In this document: positions 40,675-51,007 of the stretch, piece after piece
Layout: each line of letters starts with the position of its first letter
Numbering within the stretch: the first letter of the stretch is position 1
Assembly: GCF_000372725.1 (NCBI RefSeq)
Contig: NW_005197426.1
Span: forward strand, 203,599-267,598
Origin: Emiliania huxleyi CCMP1516
Taxonomy: Eukaryota; Haptophyta; Isochrysidales; Noelaerhabdaceae
Length of the DNA: 64,000 nt
Direction of reading: 5' to 3'
Notes under the pieces: model-generated
Database searches by the model: none
The model's input: the letters and a program-made list of their open reading frames with translations, nothing else
Told to the model about the DNA's origin: nothing
Translations under genes and position numbers: made by a program

Positions 40675-41586
40675 CTCTGGGGGGAGGCGGGGGGCCTAGG
40701 TAGGGGGTACCCATGCGGGGGGGATATGTGTTCCCATGGCCCGCCGCAGGCGCCGATTTTTGGGAGTTTTTTCTTTTTGCCCGATTTTTTACTTGTTTTC
40801 CTGGGAATTCGGCGTATTGGCCATGCTATCACGCCTTGCGACAGCCTGTCGGCGCTGCTGACCGTGCCCTGCTGCACAATTGACCACCTGCATAGCTCGC
40901 GGCCTTAGTATCAAGCATTCAGTGACGACCTGATCGTACGGCCAGTAGGAAGGTGTCCTTCCAGCGCGTGCACGCTTCTGACGCAATGCGCGTCACAAAC
41001 TGCCTCGGATCGGCTGCTGGCACTCTCGAGGCTATGCCTACACAGCCTCGCGCGCATGGGCAGTCAAGAGGGACCACGCACCTTCTCAGGACAGCGCCGG
41101 TGCCTCTCTCTTGGACCGGCAAACGTGGTGGTCTCGTCACCAATGTGGGACCAGACAGTGCGGCATCGCGCCATCGACAGCTCTGAACTGCGCCTCACCA
41201 CCGACCGGGAAGGCCGCCAAGTGGGCCAGCACAGGTCGCACATTGTGGCAGCAGTCAGCAGTGCATGTCTGATAGCTAGAGCAGCAGCATCAGGGTCGCA
41301 GGGTCGCATCGTGTCAAGCCTCTCGCCCGGCCGGCCGCGTGCAGACGTCGGCCTGTCTGCTGATTTTTGGAGTGATCAGTCGGCGGTCAGTACGACCGAT
41401 CAGGTCGGAGTTTTCTTATGGTTGGAGGGTCTATCTGTGTGTACTCCTCGAGATCTCTCCAAATCTTCCCTCTAATAGACCGGCTTAGATCGGGAAGTCG
41501 GTGCTGGAGACTAGTAGAGACGGAGCCCCGTTTCCGCACTGCTGCGCGGCGCACGGTGCCTCCGGGGGCCGTCGCCTCCCCCAGAG
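40675..41586 (+). mobile_element. TIR DNA transposon, family A copy 1 (912 bp)
   Basis: Inverted termini CTCTGGGGGGAGGCGGGGGG (left) and, read inward from the right end, CTCTGGGGGAGGCGACGGCC. It is flanked by a perfect 8-bp duplication GGACACGG at 40667-40674 and 41587-41594. The body is homologous to 53903-54806 in reverse orientation over its whole length. Both strands have partly conserved ORFs (for example SHIVAAVSSACLIARAAASG on plus), but none reads as a transposase, so it is a non-autonomous element. The 8-bp duplication suggests hAT-type mobilisation. Confidence 0.9.
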
Positions 41587-42275
41587 GGACACGGGCAGAA
41601 GCCCCCCACAAAAAACCCCACGGCATTCAAAGTGCAAGCACTGGCCCGGTGACCCCGGCTAGTCGCCGACCACACCCACAAAGAACGCCCTGGGGCTGGG
41701 CACAAAGACCGCACGCGTTGACCGAGCTGTTTCTTTTTACCCATCTCCTAGTAGAGGTGTCCGTTTTATTTACGACAAAGGTGAAAGACACGAGGCAAGG
41801 CTGTGGCGTGTGGGGACAGACTGTGCGTGTGTGTGGCGACTGCGGACTGGCATTAGTGCCAGAAAAGAAAGAAAGAAAACATAAAAGGAGGGATGAGAGG
41901 ACGTTAGTGCCAGTACGCGCCGAGGGTGCTCCCAGTTTTCTTTCTGTCTTTCTTTTGCTCCCAGGAGGGGAGGGCGCATGCGTAACGACGCTGCTAGAGA
42001 TGCCTTTTTCGGAGCACTTTTCGGAGCCCAGAGATAAAACTTCTATCTAATGCCATGCGTGACAGAATGCCCAGCTATGTGCGTGTCCACGTTGGAGCCA
42101 GGCATGTGTGTGTGTGTGTGGTGTGGATGGACGCGAGAATAGCTCCGCCGTTCATTCATGGAGGCAACCGATGCGAGTCGACCGGCACGTGTGTTAGTGT
42201 GTCGTCGTGGTTCATTTGTTTGGCACCGGTGCTGTCCAGTCCGCATTTGGCGCCGGTGTCCCGTAGCTGCTCTTC
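41587..42275. other. Intergenic region rich in repeat fragments
   Basis: It contains the second half of the 31.5-kb repeat (41655-41771), two GAAAGAAAG/CTTTCTTT tracts (41860-41955) and the block AGCTCCGCCGTTCATTCATGG (42134 on) shared with 25568. No gene seen. Confidence 0.5.
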
Positions 42276-43447
42276 ATGCGGACGAACGTTTCATCCATCC
42301 GTCCGTCCGTGTGGGTGCGGACTCGTCCCCTGTTGGGGGAGCTCGCGTCCCAGGCGCGCTTCTCTATCTGGACACGGAGAAGCACAGCCCCCAGCGCAGG
42401 CGACGCAACGACTATGATGGCACCGCCGCCGACGAAGGTTTTGGAGTGGAGACTCGAGCCCGCATGGTCGCCGCCGCAGACCTCGGCCACGCACCTGAGC
42501 CCCGTCGGGCACATGGCAAAGCCGCCAGAGCTCGCACGCGTTTGCAACGCGAACCTCGTGACGCTTGGCGTGCTCTACTACAACGACCCGGCGCCACTCC
42601 GCCTCCACTTTGGCATCTGGGCGCAGTATCCGGCGTCGGTTCAGTCGCGCTTCGAGTTCGTAGTCATCGACGACGGTTCCTCCGAGCACATGCAGGCGCA
42701 CAATGTCCTGGCGCAGCTGCACAGGCTTGGGCGAGTGCCTCTTTCGTTATCTATCCTCAGGGTGCGCCGCCGGCCAGAAAACGGCCAGAATCCAAGCCGC
42801 GCCCTTGGTTGGGATGGGCGACCCGGCTGAGCTTGCCTCTGTACTGATCCCCACGGCTGCAGGTGCTTCCGCCCAAGCTCGCCTGGAACATCGGGGGCGG
42901 GCGAAATCTTCTGATGCACAGAGCAAGCGGGTGCTGGGTTATCATCGCTGACTTGGACTACGCGGTGCCGCCAAAGCTGGCGGCCGCCGTGCTGCCCACA
43001 GTGCTGGACCCAGCAATCAGTCCAACTCGCGTGTTCAAGTTTATGCGCGATTGGCAACCCAAGGGCAGACCCCAGTTGCATCCCGCGTTTGCCATGATGC
43101 GGAGGGATCTCTACTGGCAGGCGGGCGGATGTGACGAGGACTTCGTCGGCCACTACGGCTGGACCGACCCGCACACGTGGTTCCGCTTGGGCCATCACAG
43201 ACCGCGCGTCACCATCACAGTGAACCGGTCATGGCCGGCGATCCACTATCTCCGGGCGGGGGCGAACAGAACGTCGCAATCGAAGGACAAGGAGGAAAAT
43301 GCCAATTTGTACAGACGGAAGACGAGCGGCGCAGCAAATTGGAGCAACGTCTACCTGCGCTTCAAGTGGGTGGAGCACCGTCACACACGCACCGCATCAT
43401 CGGCGCGCGCGCACGCTCACCGCCCCGCCTCGGCCGGAAAGAGATGA
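42276..43447 (+). CDS. GT-A-fold glycosyltransferase (family 2-like)
   Basis: Two exons, 42276-42761 and 42863-43447, about 356 aa. The nucleotide-sugar domain has TLGVLYYNDP, FVVIDDGSSE, NIGGGRNLLMHRA, a DxD-like WVIIADLDYAVPP and the acceptor-side motif RDLYWQAGGCDEDFVGHYGW. This matches the GT-A glycosyltransferase pattern with a metal-binding DLD. The intron 42762-42862 is GT-AG and repeats the exon start (GTGC.CCGCC). There is no clear signal peptide or membrane anchor after the ATG at 42276, so an upstream exon may exist. The C-terminus ends in a His/Arg-rich tail. The sugar donor and acceptor cannot be inferred. Confidence 0.75.
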
Positions 43448-44302
43448 GTATAAAAGATGTGTGAGACTGCTGCCCGGGGCAAAAGGAGCTGTTCAACTTT
43501 CAAAGGCAAAAGACGACGCTCTGCGCTTTGCCCTTTGCGCTTTGGACACCCCTCACACTGACACACACCCCTCCTCCCATACCCTCTGCAACACCCCGGC
43601 GCGATCGAGCCGCCGCCGCTCTTTCAAGCGCGACGAAAACGAATCTCGCCGCGTCGCATCTCCCACCGGCCCCACCGGCTATTCGTCGCCCATGCAGCAT
43701 GCTGGAAGCGATCTTTATATGGGGCTGGGCGGTCTCCCCTTCCTTGGTGTGCTTCTTAATCTTGTCCTTCTGCTCAAGAATGCGCACTGTTTGCTGCCAC
43801 TATGCTCTCCGCGTTTGGGATGGGGATCTGTGCCTCTTTTGGTACTGTGGCGTACCTGTGTCGAACCTGTGTGTCCTTGAAAAGTAAATACTCCACTTAT
43901 TCACAGATACCATACCAGCAAAGTACCCGAATCCAACTCCACGTGCCCAAGCGCACACCGGCCGGAGCGCCACCGGGGGGTGCTGCCCTCCCGTTCATGA
44001 GCCCAACAACACGAACGCTATCCATCCTCACCGGCCCCCATCCCCGTGGTCGGCCTCGCTCGCCGCGCCAAGCCGCGGTCCGGTCGTCCGCCCGGCGGCC
44101 AAGCCCAAGGGCGGGGAGGGGGCCACCCGCGCTCGCGCAGCGCCGCACAACACGCAACACGCAACGCACAACGCACACACACCCCACACACCGCACACCA
44201 CCACAACACACAACACACAACAAGTGCTCGTCTTTTCTCCTGTCATATATCAACATACATTTTCTCCTGTTCTATAAAGAACCTACATTCTTTTGTTGTC
44301 TG
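43448..44302. other. Intergenic region, repeats only
   Basis: It contains a block at about 43485-43575 (TTCAAAGGCAAAAGACGACG ... CACCCCTCACACTGACAC) that resembles 54885-54955 next to the other TIR element, and a CACA-rich stretch at 44150-44220. A minus-strand frame near 43500-43787 lacks an ATG and domain. Confidence 0.45.
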
Positions 44303-44378
44303 TGGAACCTGTGTAATGTCAGTGCGCGCCAGTCCCGTGCCCAGTATCGTGCGAGGCGCGTGCCTATAAAATTCTTTT
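44303..44378 (+). promoter_or_regulatory. Dispersed upstream cassette, copy 4
   Basis: ACCTGTGTAATGTCAGTGCG, CGCCAGTCCCGTGCCCAGTA, TCGTGCGAGG, then CTATAAAATTCTTTTG. It ends about 50 bp before the ATG at 44425. In this copy the box reads TATAAAA, resembling a TATA element. Confidence 0.6.
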
Positions 44379-44424
44379 GTTCGCGGTGTGGAAGACTCAC
44401 GGACTAGACTTTGGCCATAGCCAA

Positions 44425-45054
44425 ATGGGGAACGAGGCAAGGGTCGGCAGATCCGAGCTGGCCCTTGCCGCTGGCACAGCCGTCAACGCCGTCTTCGCAT
44501 ACTCGTTTGTGACGGCATGGCGGCGGAAGGGTGCACCCTTTGTGCCATCGGCGCAGGCCAAGATTGACGCCATTTTTGGCAGGGGTGGCGTGCTGCAAAG
44601 CCATGTGCGGAGAAGGCAGCACGCTGTGGATTTGGGCAGCGGCGGCGGCGCGTTCGTGCGCGCTGCGGTGCGAAACGGCCACTTTGCTCGAGCGACGGGC
44701 TACGAGCTCAATCCTGCTCTCGTCCTATTTGCGCGCATGCAGTCTGTCCTCGCCCGTGGTGAGCACTTTCGTCTCTGCTCCCTGTGGGACGCGGACCTCT
44801 CCGACGCGGACCTGGTTTTTGTGTACGGCGTGCCGTCCATCATGGTCGCCCTCGAGGCGAAGCTGACGCGAGAGCTGCCAGTCGACGCCGTCGTTGTCTC
44901 CAACCTGTTTCGCTTCCCTGACGTCGAAAATGGCCGGACCACAGCGCTCGTCGAGGAGGCCTCGCAGTGGGTGGACGCAGGGCTTCAGAACCTCTCGATG
45001 GATGACTCAGGGATGCTCTTCGTCTATCGGCACCGAGCCAAGAGCAGTGAGTGA
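44425..45054 (+). CDS. FAM173-type protein-lysine methyltransferase
   Basis: Intronless, 209 aa from the ATG at 44425. A hydrophobic N-terminal segment (LALAAGTAVNAVFAYSFVTA) is followed by FVPSAQAKID and a SAM-binding motif I, HAVDLGSGGGAFVRAAV, then GYELNPALVLFAR, a DADLVFVYGVP motif and KLTRELPVDAVVVSNLFRFP. This order, including a membrane segment before a short Rossmann domain, matches the FAM173 family, whose animal members methylate mitochondrial ATP-synthase c subunit or the ADP/ATP carrier. A mitochondrial inner-membrane role is inferred from that. It directly follows a dispersed cassette. Confidence 0.85.
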   Translation: MGNEARVGRSELALAAGTAVNAVFAYSFVTAWRRKGAPFVPSAQAKIDAIFGRGGVLQSHVRRRQHAVDLGSGGGAFVRAAVRNGHFARATGYELNPALVLFARMQSVLARGEHFRLCSLWDADLSDADLVFVYGVPSIMVALEAKLTRELPVDAVVVSNLFRFPDVENGRTTALVEEASQWVDAGLQNLSMDDSGMLFVYRHRAKSSE

Positions 45055-45554
45055 GCGCGCCAAAATTCTGCACGTCCATCCCGCCCGGCTTCGCGCTTGA
45101 GCGGTCTTCCCCGAGCGTGCTCCTGATTTTGTGCTTTTGCGCTTTGGCTTTTGGGCGCGTGTGCGCTGAAGACTGCTGCGCGCGTCGGCGTGTCGACTCT
45201 CCTGTCGTCGGCTGCGTGGTTGGTCAGCTCAGGCGGGCCTGGCGCGGGCTGGGGGGGCGCTGTGTGTCCTGTGTGCTGTGAGCTGTGTCGTGTGTGTCGG
45301 ACCTGCGGTCGGTCCGCGCGCTGCTGCGGGGACGCGAGCATAACCAAAAGCATAAGCTTTAGACGCGCTCCACACACCACCCCGAAATACTCACACATGC
45401 AAGGTCACATGCATAGGACACGACAGTCGACAGACCAACTGTCAACTCACGGGCCGCGCAGCGCGGCAGCCGGCACTGCACACCGCGACTGTACCCCTCG
45501 CTCGTCTTGCGCACACCTGCAGCACGAGTGGGCTGCAGGGGCTCTGCGCTGGCC
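45055..45554. other. Intergenic between convergent genes
   Basis: Between the 3' ends of the methyltransferase (+) and a coiled-coil gene (-). GC-rich with TGTGTC-like runs at 45255-45300. No domain-bearing ORF. Confidence 0.5.
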
Positions 45555-46792
45555 TCACAGGCCAAACTTGGGGGAGAGGCCGGAGAAGGTTGAGGCGGAG
45601 AGGCGCTCGAAAAAGGACTTTGCTGGCGTGGCCGCCCTCGCCGCCTCGGGCTGGGATTGCCCGCGCTCGAGCAGCGCCCTGACGCCGGGAGAAGCGGCGC
45701 CCGCCGCCGCCTCAAGCCGCTCCATCAGCGCCTTGATGACGGCTTCACGCTGCCCGAGCACCTCCCGCACTGCCTCCGCCTCGGCGGCGCGCACTGCCAG
45801 CGACCTCTTCTCCTCCCGAGCGGCGTCCAGGTCTGTCTCGAGCGCCTGCGGGTGGGGCGGCGGGCTAGCGGCGAGTCCGTGCGGGCCGGGTGCGTTCGAA
45901 GCCACAACAGCGCGAGCCTTGATGCGGTTGCGGTTTGCGATGGTGAGGCGGTCGTTCTCTATCACCTCCTCCTTGAGCGCCTTTGACGTCTCGCGCTTGA
46001 GGCTAGCCTCCTCCCGCGCCGCCTCGGCGACCGCCTCAGCCTCGCTAGCGCGGAGCGTCGCGTCGGCCGCCTCCTTCTTGGCCTCTTCGATCGCGGCCGC
46101 GCTGCGAGAGAGCTCCGCCTATCTCGGTCAATCTCGGTCAATCTCGCGAGCCGCACCCGGGCGTGCAGCACACTCCTGCAACCGCCTGCAACTCCTCCTC
46201 CCTCGCGCTGTGCGACGCCAGCAGAGCCTTTCGCTCCGCCAGGAGAGCGTCGCGCTCGCGGCGCAGATCCGCCTCGCGCTTCTCGTGCTCCGCCTGACGG
46301 CGGCGGCGAGCTCTGGGTCGCTGGCAAGCAGTGGCGAGGGCGGCGGCGGGCTAGGCGGCGGCGGCGAGGGCGGAGGCGGAGAGGCGGAGCTAGTGCCTCG
46401 GCCGTCGCGAGCGTACGCCGCGCCGCCTCCTCGTACCGCATGTGGCGCTCGTAGATGGCGATGAGCGACGCCTTTGAATCGTCTTCGAGGTTCACCAGGG
46501 TTGGCATGGCGGCGAGCAGCATCTCCGAGGAGAGGAATACGCCCTCGTCCTGGTCGCGGATGACCTCGACAAGCTGCACCTCAAGCTCGGCCCACTCTTC
46601 GTGCGTCAGGTTGCGGCTCCGCAGGAAGCCCTTGGTCTTCGCCTGGTTTGCGGCGGCCGCGTCCTCGACGAGCGCCAACGCGTCCTTGTCGTCGATCAGG
46701 CGTCGACCGCCCTCTGGCAGCGGCTGCTCGGCGCGCTGCGCCCGCTTGGCCGCAGGACTGGAGTCGAACGAGCGCCTCGCGGCCCGCTTCAT
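45555..46792 (-). CDS. Coiled-coil protein of unknown function
   Basis: Four phase-consistent exons, 46792-46397, 46293-46186, 46118-45918 and 45845-45555, about 331 aa, with three GC-AG introns. The first exon has a basic start (MKRAARRSFDSSPAAKRAQR) and a helical domain (NLTHEEWAELEVQLVEVIRD, LNEDDSK-like NLEDDSKASLIAIYERHMRY). From there on it is one long Ala/Glu/Arg coiled coil (HEKREADLRRERDALLAERK), ending SFFERLSASTFSGLSPKFGL. The second intron holds ATCTCGGTCA decamers. The gene strand start is the ATG at 46792; the longer frame begins with GTG. A cytoskeletal or scaffold role is a guess. Confidence 0.7.
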
Positions 46793-47194
46793 GTGTGTAT
46801 CGGCTGGCTGCACGTCCGACTGTGGCAGGCCCAGTCAAACGACAGAGCCGCCCCACCAACATGACAGAACCCTGCAACCCTCCCGCCCCGGCCCCCTTAG
46901 ATCTATACAGGTCAGGCCCGAAGGTATATCTTGATCCCTCTTCCCCCACCGTACAACCCCCACCTCTACCCTCCCCCTCTCCCCCTCCCTCCCCGCCTCT
47001 CGCAACCGCCCCGGCCCCACCATCCCCTGCCCCCCGGTGCAGCGTCAAGGGCGAGCCGCACCAAACAGCGAAACCGTACGCACATATGCCGCGCTCTTCC
47101 TCTGGAGCGCCCTCTCCGGCATCCACGTCTTTGTTGGTTCCCAGCCCGCGGCCGGCGCCTCTCCCTCCCCCTATCCAGTGCTCAAGTGCTCAAG
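46793..47194. other. Divergent intergenic region, repeat-rich
   Basis: Left part of the interval between the coiled-coil gene (-) and the LCAT-like gene (+). It has long CCCCT/CCCTCC pyrimidine runs at 46935-47040. No gene seen. Confidence 0.4.
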
Positions 47195-47490
47195 TGAATC
47201 GTGGGCGTGGAAAATTCTTTTCTTGTGCGCCAGTCCCGTGCGCGTGTCGCGAAATTAAATTCTTTTCTTGGAATGAGTGTAAAATTCGCACAACACTCAC
47301 GTCGGTCGTCGCTTAGGCGGCTCCCGTGGTGTACCTGATCCTACCTGTGTTAGTGCCAGTGCGCGCCAGTCCCGTGCTCGACCGTGCCCAGTGTTGTGCG
47401 AGCGAAAACTCGGAAGATTCTTTTCTTGCACGCCAGTCCCGTGCCCAGAAAGAAAAAACCCCGGTCAAATTCTTTTCTTGGAAGAAAAAA
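47195..47490 (+). promoter_or_regulatory. Tandem cluster of dispersed cassettes
   Basis: Four AATTCTTTTCTTG boxes or close variants occur here: 47211 (GGAAAATTCTTTTCTTGTG), about 47255 (AAATTAAATTCTTTTCTTGG), about 47412 (AAGATTCTTTTCTTGC) and about 47467 (TCAAATTCTTTTCTTGG). Three are preceded by the GCGCGCCAGTCCCGTGCC block or part of it. The last box is about 85 bp before the ATG at 47557. The repetition suggests local duplication of the cassette. Confidence 0.55.
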
Positions 47491-47556
47491 TCTTCCGGCG
47501 CAGTTTGCGCAAGCGCAGCCCTACTGCAGTATCCTGCGTCGCTGGCTCGCGGCCAG

Positions 47557-50500
47557 ATGCGCCACCTACCGCTGCACCTATCCCTCGTTGTCCTCGTCCA
47601 CTCTGACACCGCGTGCGAGCGCTCGCCTGACGCCTGCGAGCCGGTGATCCTCGTTCCCGGCGTGATGGGCAGCCGCCTGCGGCAGCATACGCGGGTCCCG
47701 GGCGCTCTGCAGACCTCGTCATCACACCTCTGGCTGCCAGAGTCGCACAGGCTGCTCGCGCGCTCGGCGCTCTCCTCTCGGTCGGGCGTGCTCGGCGGCC
47801 TCTACCGCTCGTGGGTCAAGTCGCTCGACCCGCGAGGCGGCAGCCGCTGGTCGGTGGTGGAGCCGGACCGCGCCAACTGGGGCGTCAAGGGCGTCGCGTG
47901 CATCCTCAAGGCGGGCCGAGAGTGCGTATCGACGGCCAAGGTGTTTTGGGACATGATTGTCGCGCTGGAGAAGGCAGGCTACCGCGCCGGCAGCAACCTG
48001 TTTGGCGTGCCGTACGACTGGCGGCTCGCGCCGACGGAGAACAAGCTGTGCGCCGACCTGGCGACGGTGCTGCACCACGTGACCAACAACACGCGCCACC
48101 GCAAGGCGCTGCTCGCCGCCCACTCCCTCGGCAACCTCCAGCTCGTCCACTGCCTCAACCGCGTCTTCAGCGCAGAGACGCTCGCAAAGGTCAAGGCGCT
48201 CGTCGCCATCGCGCCGCCGTTCGGAGGCTCGCCGCAGGTGGCGAGGGTCCTCTTCTCGGGCGCCGAGATGGTCTCGCGCCTCATCATCTCTGACCTCGAG
48301 ACAAGGGACTTTGCGCGACAGATGCCGGTGCGCGCCGCCGCCGCCGCCGCCTCGCCTCTCCATGCCAGCGTCGACTGCGGGCTTGTCCGGCAATAGGCTG
48401 CCTACATGCTCCTTACTGCCCACACATGTCCCTCACTGCGGTAGGCTGCGTACATGCTCCTGCCGAGCGAGCGCGTCTTTGGCAACGACACCATCCTCTC
48501 CCTCGGCACAGGCGACGCCTTGTCTGGACACCTCCTGCACACGTCGTCTTAGACGCTTCATCCTAGACACTTCGTGGACGCCTCCTGGACACTTCGCCTC
48601 CTCCCGACGCCTCGCCGCCGCCGCGAGTGCAGGCGACCCGGCGGCGCGGGAGGACTACCTCGGCACGGCAGCAGACATGGGCGCGCTGCTGCGCAAGATC
48701 GAGGCGCACGTCGGCCCGGAGGCGAGCGGGATGGGGCAGGCGCACGCCGCCTCGCTGCGGGCGGACATGTGGGAGGCGCCTCCTGTGCCGGTGGTGTGCG
48801 TCATCGGCGCGGGCGTGCCGACGCACGTCTCGTTCGGCTACTGCGAGGGGTGGCCGCGGTCGATGCGGGAGGAGAGCCATGCGTGCTCCGTGAGGAAGGC
48901 TCGACCTGTTCACAGCTCTCAGTCCTGCAGCCGTGAACAGGAGCCGTGCGTGCTCCGCTTCGAGGACGGCGACACGACGGTGCCCGTCCGGTCGGCCCAG
49001 TCCGTCTGCGACCACTGGCAGCGGCAGAAGCGCTGCCTCTCCCCCCTCTCGACGGTCCACCCGCAGCGGTACCGCGCCGAGCCGTTCCGCTCCGAGTGCG
49101 TCGAGGTCGTGCACTTGCACTGCATATGACATAATATAATATAATATAATATAATATAATATATTTGCGTCGAGGTCGTGCACTTGCACTGCAAGGGGCA
49201 CACGATGGAGGCGGAGGCGGCGCATCGGAGGCGGAGGCGGCGCGGGAGTGGAGTGGTGAGGCGGGCTGCGGTGCGAGTAGGCGGAGGGGGAGCCCCGCGG
49301 CGGAGACCACTGCACTGAGTACCACCAGCGGATCCTGCACAAGCGGCCGACCATCGACCTCGTACAGAGCCTCGCCTTCAACGTCAACGCGCTCGAGCCG
49401 CGCTACTCTGCACGCGCGCAGCAGGCGAGGCACTTCCTAGACACTTCCTAGACACTTCCTAGACACTTCCTAGACGCACGCAGCAGGCGAGCGAGGCGGG
49501 CACCGTGTCGCCTGGCCTCCAAGTCAGTGAGCGAGGGGGGCCCAATTGAAAGGCGAGCGAGCTCTCCGACTTGGTCGCCTGGCTGCACAACTCGGCGGCT
49601 GTCGCGCTCGCGCCGGTGCCCGCCCTGCAGAGCGCGATCGACGGCTGGAGGGCGGCGCTGCCTTCGGGCCTCTCTCTCCGCCTCTTCACAGCCAGCACTG
49701 CGAGAGCTGTGAATAGGCGTCGCTGCCTTCGGGCCTCTCTCCGCCGGAGGAGGAGGCCGACTTGCCGTCCTCGCTGCTCGCTGCGTGGGAGCAGCTCAAG
49801 GGCCGCGGCCTCTACGAGCAGGCCCCTCCGGGCTGTCACGTCGTCTCCTCCCGAGCCGCGCCCATGACTGAGCGCCCGTGCCCCTGCGCCCCTCAAGGCC
49901 ATCCGCGGCGCGAGCACGGTGAGCACGCACGCAGCGATCGCCACCGGCGACGCCAAGGCCGACATCGAGGGGACGGTGGCGGCGACTGGTTTGCCGGCCG
50001 AGCGGGTGGAGGCGGCGGTGGCTGCGGCGCGCGCCTCGTCGCAGGCGGCGCTCGGGGGCGGGATGGCCACGCTGCGAGGCGGGCTAGGCCCTTTGCTGCG
50101 CAGCGCGGCCGACGCGCACGAGAGGCTGCGGCGCGTGGCGGCGCTTTGCGAGCAGAGCCGCGCCGAGAGCTGCAGAGGGGAGGCGGAGGGCGGGCAGCAG
50201 GAGGGGCGGGCGGAGGGGGAGGAGAGGCAGCTTGAGGAGAGGCAGCTTGAGGAGAGGCACCCTCTCTGCCACTGGGGCGACGCTGCGGGGCTCGGCCTGC
50301 CGGACGGCCCGTCGGCGTGGGAGGACATCGAGCTGTGGAACTTGCGGCACGCGAGCGACTCGTCGGGGAGGGAGGAGCGCGAGAGGCGGCGAGCTTGGGC
50401 GTGCGGGCTGCGGCGGGCGCTCGACCCGCTCCGGCCGCCGCTCGAGCGGCTGAGGAAGCAGCTCGACTGGTCGGAGCTGCACTGGCGCGCGCTGCAGGAG

Positions 50501-50644
50501 CGGCTCGACCCGCTCGAGCCCCTTGCCGCCGCCGAGGAGGACGGGGCGGCGAGGGCGTCGGAGCAGCCCGCAAAGTTTGAGAGCGTGCTGTACTCGGGGC
50601 GAGATGCGGACGAGTATACGGACGAGAGGACAGGTTGGAGGTGA
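47557..50644 (+). CDS. LCAT/PDAT-like acyltransferase with C-terminal coiled-coil extension
   Basis: Nine exons: 47557-48333, 48445-48511, 48633-48871 (or to 48880), 48941-49105, 49175-49210, 49281-49424, 49553-49651, 49717-49821, 49898-50644; about 792 aa. The N-terminus MRHLPLHLSLVVLVHSDTAC is a signal peptide. The alpha/beta-hydrolase core has PVILVPGVMGSRL, NLFGVPYDWRLAP, the nucleophile elbow LLAAHSLGNLQLV, ALVAIAPPFGGSP, CVIGAGVPTHVSFGY and LRFEDGDTTVPVRSA (Asp of the triad); VVHLHCKGHTM supplies a candidate His. This fits lecithin:cholesterol or phospholipid:diacylglycerol acyltransferases of the secretory pathway. The last about 330 residues, after the core, are Ala/Glu/Arg-rich and helical, which is unusual. 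Most donors are GC; intron 4 is an AT-rich GT-AG intron. Confidence 0.85.
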
Positions 50645-51007
50645 CACGTCGCGTTACCGTTAGCTGGTCAAAGAGCAGAGAGGTCAGTGGTCTCGTTTCG
50701 CACGTTTGTGTACTGCGACCACACTGCATGCCACGTCCCGCCTCTCACAAAGAGTCCGCGAGATCCCCCTACACGTAAGTGACGTTACTAAAAGGACGCC
50801 GCCATCCGCATCGACCTGCACAATCGACCCGGCACCCCGCGCAGACGCGCGATCGATGGGCGTGCGCGGGCGGTTCAAACATGACATTCTGTCCCCTAAC
50901 TCGCTCTCCCGCACGCATGCTCGCACACCCCGCCGCACACCGCGCGGGCTAGTCAACTCCAACAGCTGAGCCACCAAATGCCCGGCCGTACAGAGCCCCC
51001 CGATACC
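50645..51007. other. Intergenic, no gene seen
   Basis: Short convergent spacer between the LCAT-like gene (+) and RCC1 copy 3 (-). No repeat or motif of note. Confidence 0.5.

Noticed and set aside
41056-41475. ORF conserved in both copies of the TIR family as a protein gene
   Set aside because: The frames end differently in the two copies, lack known motifs, and conservation is equal on both strands, as expected from recent transposition.
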